The notes below the pieces were generated by a model, which searched no databases, was not told the origin of the DNA, and saw nothing but the letters and a program-made list of their open reading frames with translations. A DNA stretch of 6,617 nt from Rhodocyclales bacterium (GTDB lineage: Bacteria > Pseudomonadota > Gammaproteobacteria > Burkholderiales > Rhodocyclaceae). Below are positions 1-5,073 of the stretch, piece by piece. The stretch lies in assembly GCA_021286885.1 (NCBI GenBank), contig JAJTBM010000168.1:1-6617 (forward strand), read 5' to 3'. Within the stretch, counting starts at the first letter, position 1. Each line of letters opens with the position of its first letter. A program made the position numbers and the translations under genes.

Positions 1-266
1 TCGGTCACTTGCACGATGGCGGCGATCACCACGATGAAAGCCAGGGTGCGCAGGTAATCCACACCGGCCGGGATCAGTACGTAGTGGTCGATCAGGTAGC
101 TGGTGCCGCAACCGAGGGTCAGCACAAAGGTGGTGGCGGCTCCCATCCCGATGGCGGTGTCGAGCTTCTTGGACACGCCCATGAAGGGGCACAGGCCGAG
201 GATGCGGACCAGGACGACGTTGTTCACCAGAACGGCGCCAAGAATCACGAAGAGATAGCTGGCCAT
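1..266 (-). CDS. rnfA: RnfA/RsxA, electron transport complex subunit A (N-terminal part; 3' end outside window)
   Basis: Integral inner-membrane subunit of the Rnf/Rsx complex, which couples electron transfer between ferredoxin and NAD to ion movement, or in enteric bacteria reduces SoxR. Only the first 88 codons are present; the family is about 190 residues, so roughly half is missing past the window start. The start [16 protein letters not shown], followed by [16 protein letters not shown] (about residues 23-38) and YLRTLAF near residue 72, follows E. coli RsxA closely in order and spacing. Cys26 in LCPFMG matches the N-terminal cysteine that helps hold the intramembrane [2Fe-2S] cluster shared by RnfA and RnfE. 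Hydrophobic stretches at about 4-23, 40-58 and 70-86 fit transmembrane helices. The ATG at 266 gives the usual family N-terminus, although no Shine-Dalgarno sequence precedes it. The other rnf genes would be expected beyond the window. Identification is secure. Confidence 0.95.
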   Translation of the reverse strand, partial: MASYLFVILGAVLVNNVVLVRILGLCPFMGVSKKLDTAIGMGAATTFVLTLGCGTSYLIDHYVLIPAGVDYLRTLAFIVVIAAIVQVT

Positions 267-297
267 GACGGAATTGAAAGGTGTAAGGAGCGAAGGT

Positions 298-312
298 GCG
301 GGATTATCCCGC
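298..312. promoter_or_regulatory. Perfect hyphenated palindrome upstream of rnfA
   Basis: GCGGGAT-T-ATCCCGC has 7-bp perfect arms around one central base (305). On the minus strand it contains GATAAT, a candidate -10 box (308-303). A repressor bound here would cover the -10 of the proposed rnf promoter, so an operator is possible. As RNA it could also form a short GCGGG/CCCGC hairpin. The symmetry is seen directly; the role is inference. Confidence 0.4.
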
Positions 313-332
313 GTCTGCCGGCCTGGGCTCAA
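303..332 (-). promoter_or_regulatory. Candidate sigma-70 promoter for rnfA
   Basis: Minus strand: -35 TTGAGC (332-327, four of six consensus bases), an 18-base spacer, and -10 GATAAT (308-303, five of six). The predicted start is near 296-298, giving an untranslated leader of about 30 bases before the rnfA ATG. The -35 overlaps the tip of the hairpin at 314-341 and the -10 lies in the palindrome at 298-312, so promoter and terminator readings of this stretch compete. Confidence 0.4.
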
Positions 333-341
333 GCCGGCAGA
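314..341 (-). terminator. Hairpin between pyrD and rnfA, possible pyrD terminator
   Basis: In minus-strand RNA, UCUGCCGGCUUG pairs with CAGGCCGGCAGA around an AGCC tetraloop: 12 pairs, one of them G-U, with a 9-bp perfect Watson-Crick core. It begins 75 bases after the pyrD stop. There is no uridine tract after the stem, so it is not a textbook intrinsic terminator; a 3'-end stabiliser or a Rho-assisted site is equally possible. The motif GCCGGCTTGAG in its 5' arm also occurs at 404-394, an exact 11-base direct repeat. Confidence 0.4.
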
Positions 342-415
342 TCAGGGTTACGCCATAAAGACCCGGTTTAGGCTTCGATACCCGGCGCCAGAACTCAAGC
401 CGGCGGGGCGCAGTT

Positions 416-1429
416 TCAGGCCCAGTCGCGGGTTTCAGCCACGGCTTCACGCACCAGGGCCGGGCCCCGGTAGATCAGGCCGCTATACACCTGAACCAGC
501 TTGGCGCCGGCTTCCAGCTTGGCCTTGGCCTGGCGGCCATTGAGCACCCCACCGGCAGCGATGATGGGCAGTTCGTTCTGCAGGGCCTTGGCCAGGGAGG
601 CCACCACGGCGGTGGAGGACTCGAACACCGGAGCGCCCGACAGCCCGCCTTGCTGGTCGCCATAGCGCACGCCCTGCACCTTGTCGCGGGCGAGGGTGGT
701 GTTGGTGGCGATCACCGCGTCGATCCGGTGCCGGCGCAGGGCATCGGCGATGTTGATGATCTGGCTCTCGTCCAGATCGGGGGCGATCTTGAGGGTGATG
801 GGCACGTAGCGCCCATGCTGATCGGCCAGGGCGGTCTGGCGTGCCTTGAGCAGGCCCAGCAGGGAATCCAGCTCGGATTCGCCCTGGAGCTGGCGCAGGT
901 TTTTGGTGTTGGGTGAGGAGATGTTGACCGTGATGTAGCTGGCGTGGGCGTAGGCCTTGTCCAGGCAGATCAGGTAGTCGTCGGCGGCTTTTTCGATGGG
1001 GGTATCGGCGTTCTTGCCGATGTTGATGCCGAGAATGCCCTGGTACTTGAGGGCCTTCACGTTGGCGATCAGCGCATCAATGCCGTGGTTGTTGAAACCC
1101 ATCCGGTTGATGATGCCCTTCACCTCGGGCAAGCGGAACATGCGCGGCTTGGGATTGCCGGGCTGGGCGCGCGGGGTGATGGTGCCGATCTCGATGAAGC
1201 CGAAGCCGAAGCGGGCCAGGCCATCCACGGCCTCGCCGTTCTTGTCGAGGCCGGCGGCCAGACCAATCCGGTTCGGAAACCGGAGACCCATCACTTCAAC
1301 GGGCTGGGCGGCCAGGGGCTGGGCGGCGGGAAAAACCCGTCCGGCCACGTTCAGGGCGGCCAGAGCGGTTTCGTGGGCGGTCTCCGCATCGAGGGAGAAC
1401 AGGAAGGGGCGGGCGATATCGTAGAGCAT
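416..1429 (-). CDS. pyrD: Dihydroorotate dehydrogenase (quinone), class 2
   Basis: Fourth step of de novo UMP synthesis: oxidises dihydroorotate to orotate with FMN and passes electrons to the respiratory quinone at the inner face of the membrane. The 337 residues match the 336 of E. coli PyrD, including the class 2 N-terminal amphipathic membrane-docking segment (about residues 1-40). FMN-barrel landmarks are AAGLDKNG (58-65, Lys63), NRMGFNN (108-114), GINIGKN (134-140), VNISSPNT (168-175) with Ser172 in the catalytic-base position of class 2 enzymes, TNTT (242-245), AAGGV (291-295) and [10 protein letters not shown] (314-323). All expected catalytic and FMN-contact motifs are present. The ATG at 1429 aligns with the family start. 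The only purine-rich leader is GGCGGG directly touching the ATG, too close for a normal ribosome site; a -10-like box lies just before it. It probably forms its own transcription unit. Confidence 0.97.
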   Translation of the reverse strand: MLYDIARPFLFSLDAETAHETALAALNVAGRVFPAAQPLAAQPVEVMGLRFPNRIGLAAGLDKNGEAVDGLARFGFGFIEIGTITPRAQPGNPKPRMFRLPEVKGIINRMGFNNHGIDALIANVKALKYQGILGINIGKNADTPIEKAADDYLICLDKAYAHASYITVNISSPNTKNLRQLQGESELDSLLGLLKARQTALADQHGRYVPITLKIAPDLDESQIINIADALRRHRIDAVIATNTTLARDKVQGVRYGDQQGGLSGAPVFESSTAVVASLAKALQNELPIIAAGGVLNGRQAKAKLEAGAKLVQVYSGLIYRGPALVREAVAETRDWA

Positions 1430-1435
1430 CCCGCC

Positions 1436-1441
1436 ATTTTA
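1436..1441 (-). promoter_or_regulatory. -10-like box immediately before pyrD
   Basis: Minus-strand TAAAAT (five of six bases of the sigma-70 -10 consensus) is followed by GGCGGG and then the pyrD ATG. Transcription starting the usual 6-8 bases downstream would begin at or within two bases of the start codon, giving a leaderless or nearly leaderless mRNA. No good -35 hexamer is visible 16-18 bases upstream, so the promoter would be weak or activator-dependent, or the box is chance. Confidence 0.35.
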
Positions 1442-1502
1442 CCGCAGCCGGGTAACTTGTTGTTTCCTAAAGTTGACGTAAGGTCAGCGCAAGCGGCTGC
1501 GG
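1442..1502. repeat. 9-bp perfect inverted repeat upstream of pyrD
   Basis: CCGCAGCCG at 1442-1450 and its exact reverse complement CGGCTGCGG at 1494-1502 are separated by 43 bases. The inner region holds two shorter inverted repeats, tgac/gtca around 1474-1486 and aactt/aagtt around 1453-1473, so minus-strand RNA could fold as a closed stem with two inner hairpins. The downstream arm ends one base before the -10-like box of pyrD. Any role (attenuation, regulator binding, or an mRNA end after the barrel gene) is inference. Confidence 0.35.
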
Positions 1503-1533
1503 ACGGGGGGCCGGGGCGTGTTCTCCGTGCGTT

Positions 1534-2031
1534 TCAGTTCAGCTTGAGCCGGATCTGCAGGCCCAGATAGCCGCTGTAGCCGGGCAGGTTGGGCAGGGCG
1601 ACCAGATTGGCGCCCACCCGGCCCGCCTCCACGCTGATGGCGGGGAGTAGCAGCACCGGCGATGGGTAGCCCGTGGCGAGCAGCCCGTAGGCGCCGAAGC
1701 GGAAGGGGCCCAGGGCGAGGGGCATCCAGCGCCCGCCCACGTAGGCGGTGCCCTTGTCGTAGCTGTTGCGGAAGTAACCGGCGCTCATCACCCAGGGCGT
1801 GCCGGTGAACTCCCGCTCCAGGCCCAGGCCCGGGTTGACCTCGCGCCAGTGGCGCCGGTCGGGCTGGAAGTGATGGGACAGGCCGGAGATTTCCAGCCAG
1901 TCGGAGTGGGGGGCGCTGGAGAATTCATCCAGGCCAGGGGGCGGCGTAAAGGCGTTGGGCAGGAGGGTGTCGGCCAGACAGGCAGGCGCCAGGGCCGCCA
2001 GCCCGCAGCTCAGGGCAAGGGAACGGAGCAT
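1534..2031 (-). CDS. PagP-like outer-membrane beta-barrel protein of unproven function
   Basis: Exported 165-residue protein. A signal peptide (positive MLRSL, hydrophobic core, likely cut after CLA at residue 20) is followed by alternating polar/hydrophobic segments typical of a small eight-strand barrel. The order of motifs resembles PagP, the outer-membrane lipid A palmitoyltransferase: WLEISGLSHHF (45-55, a candidate for the PagP catalytic His), NPGLGLE (66-72), GYFRNSYDK (85-93, at the place of PagP KDSxNK), a PLA-GPFRFG strand (104-113), and PVLLLPAIS (125-133, like PVLLPLAS) with a strand ending in ALPN. The mature protein is near PagP in size. The catalytic Asp-Ser pair reads Asn89-Ser90 here. 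Two cysteines lie in the signal region, but no good lipobox is seen. Start: the ATG at 2031 gives a good signal peptide, but no Shine-Dalgarno sequence is visible; the gene begins 39 bases after bpt in the same frame. The barrel is likely; acyltransferase activity is inference from remembered PagP sequence. Confidence 0.75.
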   Translation of the reverse strand: MLRSLALSCGLAALAPACLADTLLPNAFTPPPGLDEFSSAPHSDWLEISGLSHHFQPDRRHWREVNPGLGLEREFTGTPWVMSAGYFRNSYDKGTAYVGGRWMPLALGPFRFGAYGLLATGYPSPVLLLPAISVEAGRVGANLVALPNLPGYSGYLGLQIRLKLN

Positions 2032-2070
2032 GGGTGAGAGTAAAGCTTGGAGATGGGTGGTGGTGGGGGC

Positions 2071-2811
2071 TCAGGCCGGGGGCTCCGGGTCAGCCTCGTT
2101 GAGGCTTTGCCACTGGTTGCCAATGCGCCCTTCCAGAGGGCGGAAGCGCGCCTTGTAGGCCATCTTGCGACTGTCCTTGATCCAGTAGCCCAGATAAAGG
2201 TAGGGGAGTTTCATCTCCTGGCAGACCTGGATCTGCCACAGCACGCCAAAGGTGCCCAGGCTGGCGCCGGGGAGGTCGGGCTCGTAGAAGGTGTAAACGC
2301 TGGAGAGCCCATCGGTGAGGCAGTCGATGACGCTCACCATGCGCAGGATGCCGTTTTCACGGAACTCCACGAGCCGGCTGTCCACCCCGCTCTGGAGCAG
2401 GAATTGGGTGTATTGCTCCCGGTTGTCCTGGTCCATCCCGCCGCCGGCGTGGCGGCTGGCCTGGTAGCGCTGGTAGAGCACGTAATGCTCTTCGATGAAG
2501 CTGAGGGGCACTTCCCGGGTGTGCAGATGCGCATGGGTGCCCAGGGCCCGGCGCTGGCTGCGGTTGGGCTGAAACTCGGCCACCGGCAGGCGTACCGGGA
2601 TGCACGCCCGGCAGGTGTCGCAATAGGGGCGATAGCTGAACAGCCCGCTGCGCCGGAAACCGTTGCGTACCAGTTCGCTGTAGAGCGGCGTGTCGATCAG
2701 ATGGTTGGGGGTGGCCACCTGGGAACGGGCCTGGCGATCCGGCAGGTAGGAGCACGGATAGGGGGCGGTGGCGTAGAACTGGATCAGGGAGTAGGGGTAG
2801 TCCTTGAGCAT
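2071..2811 (-). CDS. bpt: Aspartate/glutamate leucyltransferase (Bpt, bacterial ATE-like)
   Basis: Soluble N-degron enzyme that transfers leucine from Leu-tRNA to proteins with N-terminal Asp or Glu, marking them for ClpS/ClpAP. From the ATG at 2811 it has 246 residues, the usual size. Conserved landmarks in order: YPCSYLP (Cys20), ARSQVATP (28-35), [16 protein letters not shown] (55-70, Cys64, Cys67 and Cys70), NRSQRRAL (83-90), [12 protein letters not shown] (116-127), [10 protein letters not shown], and the GNAT-like end YLYLGYWI followed by [10 protein letters not shown] (216-225). The cysteines match the N-terminal cluster of the ATE family. Start choice: homologues have about ten residues before [12 protein letters not shown], which favours 2811. 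An in-frame GTG at 2844 would add 11 residues and overlap aat by 10 bases, with a GGGGCG upstream; it cannot be excluded. Bpt rather than Arg-specific Ate is inferred from bacterial family membership and pairing with aat. Confidence 0.93.
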   Translation of the reverse strand: MLKDYPYSLIQFYATAPYPCSYLPDRQARSQVATPNHLIDTPLYSELVRNGFRRSGLFSYRPYCDTCRACIPVRLPVAEFQPNRSQRRALGTHAHLHTREVPLSFIEEHYVLYQRYQASRHAGGGMDQDNREQYTQFLLQSGVDSRLVEFRENGILRMVSVIDCLTDGLSSVYTFYEPDLPGASLGTFGVLWQIQVCQEMKLPYLYLGYWIKDSRKMAYKARFRPLEGRIGNQWQSLNEADPEPPA

Positions 2812-2834
2812 GCGTGCGTGATGTGCGTCATCAG

Positions 2835-3539
2835 TCAGGTCCACGAAAACCGCGCCCCATCCATGGGCCAGCGGGCCGGCGGCGGGCCTTCGGTGCAATG
2901 CTGCTCAAGCAGTCGGAGGAAATCGGCCCGGGGGATTTCGCGCCCCCCCAAGGATGCCAGGTGGGCGGTCGTCATCTGGCAATCTAGCACGCGGAATTCC
3001 CGTTGTTCAAGGAAGCGGGTCAGGTGCGCGAAGGCGATCTTGGAAGCGTCGGTGCGCAGGGCGAACATGGACTCCCCGTAGAACACCCGCCCCAGGGCCA
3101 TGCCGTAGAGCCCGCCCACCAGTTCGCCGTCCATCCAGGTCTCGACGCTGTGGGCGTAGCCCAGGGCGTGCATCCGGATGTAGGCGGCTTCAATGTCAGA
3201 GGTGATCCAGGTGCCTTCCCGCTGTTCGCGCAGGGCTGCGCAGTGGCGGATCACGGCGGGGAAGGCGCTGTCGAGGCGCACCTCGTAATGCCCGTTACGC
3301 AGGGTTTTGCGCAGGGAGCGGGTGATCCGGGTTTCGGCGGGAAAGACCACCATGCGTGGATCGGGGCTCCACCACAAAATGGGGTCGCCGGGCGAGAACC
3401 ACGGAAAAATGCCCTGCCGGTAAGCTGCCAGAAGCCACGGGGGCGTGAGTGCGCCGCCCACGGCCAAAAGCCCGTTCGGGTCGGTTAAGGCCTGAGCGGG
3501 CGATGGAAAGCGGGGGGTAAGACCGAGCCAGGGGATCAT
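2835..3539 (-). CDS. aat: Leucyl/phenylalanyl-tRNA--protein transferase
   Basis: Adds Leu or Phe from aminoacyl-tRNA to the N-terminal Lys or Arg of proteins, creating primary degrons for ClpS/ClpAP in the cytoplasm. The 234 residues equal E. coli Aat. Signature motifs run in order: [10 protein letters not shown] (39-48), WWSPDPR (56-62), GTWI (109-112), GYAHSVETW (127-135), LVGGLYG (140-146), FYGESMF (153-159, Glu156), ASKIAFAHL (165-173) and LDCQ (185-188, with Asp186 and Gln188 at the same numbers as the E. coli catalytic residues), then HLASLGG (193-199). The gene looks intact. An AGGGG lies just before the ATG at 3539, rather close for a ribosome site. It starts 15 bases after the nlpC/p60 stop and ends 23 bases before the chosen bpt start. 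The aat-bpt pairing is known from other proteobacteria such as Vibrio vulnificus and provides both branches of tRNA-dependent N-terminal tagging. Confidence 0.97.
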   Translation of the reverse strand: MIPWLGLTPRFPSPAQALTDPNGLLAVGGALTPPWLLAAYRQGIFPWFSPGDPILWWSPDPRMVVFPAETRITRSLRKTLRNGHYEVRLDSAFPAVIRHCAALREQREGTWITSDIEAAYIRMHALGYAHSVETWMDGELVGGLYGMALGRVFYGESMFALRTDASKIAFAHLTRFLEQREFRVLDCQMTTAHLASLGGREIPRADFLRLLEQHCTEGPPPARWPMDGARFSWT

Positions 3540-3554
3540 GCCCCTGGTAACGGA

Positions 3555-4097
3555 TCAATTGGACTGGGCTTGACCCTGGGTCGGCAGCACACGCCGGGCA
3601 CCGTTGTAGCGGGCCGCCCAGTAGTCGAGGCGCATGTCATCGACACGCACCACGCCACCCTGGGAGGGGGCATGGACGAACTGGTTGTTGCCCAGGTAAA
3701 TGCCCACGTGGGAGAAGGTGCGGCGCATGGTGTTAAAGAACACCAGGTCACCGGGCTTCAGTTCGGCGCGGTTCACCTGTTCGCCGGTCTGGGCCATCTC
3801 AGCGGCCGTGCGGGGCAGGCTGAGGCCGAGGGCGTCGGTAAAGACCTTGCCCACAAAGCCACTACAGTCCAGGCCGTTGAGGGGATTCACGCTACCAAAG
3901 CGGTAGGGAACGCCCAGCAGGCTGAAACTGCGGTCCACCAGGGACTTGACCGAGTCGGTATAGCGGGCGAAGAAGGATTGGGAGACGGCGGGCGCCTCGT
4001 CGGCGACACCCGCCGGAGGCTCTGCTGCCATGACCACACTGCTACAGGTGCAGGTGATCGCCATCAGGAAACCGAGGAGTGTCTTTTTGATTTGCAT
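3555..4097 (-). CDS. Exported NlpC/P60 (C40) endopeptidase, MepS/Spr-like
   Basis: Predicted periplasmic cysteine peptidase that cuts peptide cross-links of peptidoglycan. Of 180 residues, 1-24/25 form a signal peptide (MQIKK, hydrophobic core, cut near VMA-AE), then a short acidic linker, then the NlpC/P60 domain (about 55-170). Catalytic residues are all present: Cys78 in LDCSGFV, His130 in SHVGIYLG and His142 in FVHAPS. GVPYRFG (62-68), LPRTAAEM (94-101), LKPGDLVFF (113-121) and the end WAARYNGARRVL follow E. coli MepS closely. MepS is a lipoprotein; here Cys16 and Cys18 lie in the signal segment without a convincing lipobox, so a free periplasmic form is more likely. No Shine-Dalgarno sequence precedes the ATG at 4097, but the start gives a proper signal peptide. 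It is the first gene of the likely nlpC-aat-bpt-barrel operon; the gene has no established symbol. Confidence 0.92.
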   Translation of the reverse strand: MQIKKTLLGFLMAITCTCSSVVMAAEPPAGVADEAPAVSQSFFARYTDSVKSLVDRSFSLLGVPYRFGSVNPLNGLDCSGFVGKVFTDALGLSLPRTAAEMAQTGEQVNRAELKPGDLVFFNTMRRTFSHVGIYLGNNQFVHAPSQGGVVRVDDMRLDYWAARYNGARRVLPTQGQAQSN

Positions 4098-4105
4098 GGG
4101 GCCGA

Positions 4106-4135
4106 ATGGTACCCGATGGCGCCCGCAAGTGTAAA
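4106..4135 (-). promoter_or_regulatory. Candidate promoter for the nlpC/p60-aat-bpt operon
   Basis: Minus strand: -35 TTTACA (4135-4130, five of six consensus bases), an 18-base spacer, and -10 TACCAT (4111-4106, four of six). The -10 ends eight bases before the nlpC/p60 ATG, so the transcript would be leaderless or nearly so. A second CTTTACA lies 17 bases upstream (4153-4147), next to a GTAAA/TTTAC palindrome at 4148-4161, which could be a regulator site. No promoter assay or alignment supports this yet. Confidence 0.35.
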
Positions 4136-4156
4136 GAATCCTGACATGTAAAGTTA

Positions 4157-4198
4157 TTTACGCTGGCAATAAAGAGAAACCCTTATCACCAGCGCAAA
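4157..4198 (-). terminator. Long strand-specific hairpin downstream of serB
   Basis: In minus-strand RNA, positions 4198-4180 pair without interruption with 4175-4157 around a UUUC tetraloop: 19 consecutive pairs, five of them G-U wobbles (4180/4175, 4182/4173, 4187/4168, 4188/4167, 4195/4160). In plus-strand RNA those five become A-C mismatches, so the structure suits a transcript running from serB. It begins 41 bases after the serB stop and is followed by AU-rich but not uridine-only sequence (UAACUUUACAU). A terminator or 3'-end stabiliser of aroG-serB is the likeliest reading; a 5' element of nlpC/p60 would need transcription to start further upstream. Confidence 0.5.
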
Positions 4199-4207
4199 GC
4201 TTCACGG

Positions 4208-4230
4208 GCCGGGTGTGCAGTGTTCCCGGC
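4208..4230 (-). other. Short GC hairpin just after serB
   Basis: GCCGGG (4208-4213) and CCCGGC (4225-4230) are perfect 6-bp arms around an 11-base loop, starting nine bases past the serB stop. No uridine run follows, so it may only add structure ahead of the larger hairpin at 4157-4198. Confidence 0.3.
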
Positions 4231-4239
4231 GATGCCAGA

Positions 4240-5073
4240 TCACTGCCCCAGGAGGTGCAGGATGCCGTCCAGCCCCGTGTGGTTGAGGGCATGGCTGGCC
4301 TGGGCGCGGACCACCGGTTTGGCATGGTAGGCCACCCCGACGCCGGCTTCGCCCAGCATGGGCAGATCGTTGGCACCGTCGCCCGCAGCCACCACCGCCG
4401 AAGGGGCCAGGCCCAGTTCGGTACGGATGCGGATCAGGGTTTCGCGCTTGGCTTCGGCATCAATCACCGGGCCGGTGACGCGCCCGGTCAGCAGGCCGTT
4501 TTCGACTTCCAGCTGGTTGGCGTAGGCGTAGTCAAAGCCCAGTTGCTGCTGGAGCCGGTCGGTAAAGTAGGTGAAGCCCCCCGATACCAGCACGGTGCGG
4601 ATGCCTGCCTGCTTGAGCCCGGCCAGCAGGGTTTCGGCCCCCGGGTTGAGCTGCAGGCGTTCGGCAAACACCCGCGCCAGGGCGGCTTCGGGCAGGCCCT
4701 TGAGGAGCTCCACCCGGCGGGTCAGGGATTCCCGGAACTCCAGCTCACCGCGCATGGCGGCCTCGGTGATCTCCGCCACTTGGGGCTTGAGGCCCTGCAT
4801 GTCGGCGATCTCGTCGATGCACTCAATGGTGATGAGGGTCGAGTCCATGTCGGTCACGAACAGCCCGAAATCACCCAGGCGGCGCGTGGCGGGGATGAAG
4901 GCATGATCCACCCCGAGGGCCTCGCAGCGCTCGGCCAGTTCGGGATGGGCCTGGGCGGCCGTCAGGCAGCACGCCTGGGCGCCCAGCGGGGTGATGCCAG
5001 CAGGGCGGGTCAGGTCGACCAGCGCCTGCAGGGCCACGGGGCTCAGCCCCGGGCCTTGTACGACCAGATTCAT
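4240..5073 (-). CDS. serB: Phosphoserine phosphatase
   Basis: Last step of serine synthesis: hydrolyses O-phosphoserine to L-serine in the cytoplasm with Mg2+. The 277-residue HAD-family protein has a short ACT-like N-terminal region (about 1-65) and the phosphatase core. Motif I is DMDST (75-79; Asp75 nucleophile, Asp77 acid/base), followed by Glu84 of ECIDEIAD. The cap contains LEFRESLTRRVELLKGLP (111-128). Motif II is VSGGFTYF (163-170, Ser164), motif III Lys209 in EAKRETL, and motif IV GDGANDLPML (231-240). All catalytic positions are filled. It is shorter than E. coli SerB (322) because the N-terminal part is reduced. The start ATG at 5073 overlaps the upstream stop by one base (TGATG) and has GGAG nine bases and AAGG four bases before it, the best ribosome site in the window. 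In-frame upstream codons to 5349 lie inside the DAHP synthase gene and are not needed. Confidence 0.96.
   Translation of the reverse strand: MNLVVQGPGLSPVALQALVDLTRPAGITPLGAQACCLTAAQAHPELAERCEALGVDHAFIPATRRLGDFGLFVTDMDSTLITIECIDEIADMQGLKPQVAEITEAAMRGELEFRESLTRRVELLKGLPEAALARVFAERLQLNPGAETLLAGLKQAGIRTVLVSGGFTYFTDRLQQQLGFDYAYANQLEVENGLLTGRVTGPVIDAEAKRETLIRIRTELGLAPSAVVAAGDGANDLPMLGEAGVGVAYHAKPVVRAQASHALNHTGLDGILHLLGQ

Noticed and set aside
2071..2898. Longer Bpt starting at 2898
   Set aside because: It would overlap aat by over 60 bases and add residues unlike the family; 2811, or less likely 2844, fits better.
2047..3081. 344-codon open frame on the plus strand opposite bpt and aat
   Set aside because: It runs antisense to two firmly identified genes, has no recognisable motif, and is rich in Gly, Ala, Val and His as expected for the reverse of GC-rich coding sequence.
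4023..4097. Lipoprotein signal in the NlpC/P60 protein, as in MepS
   Set aside because: Cys16 and Cys18 are preceded by AIT and TCT rather than a lipobox, and a standard cut site lies near residue 24.
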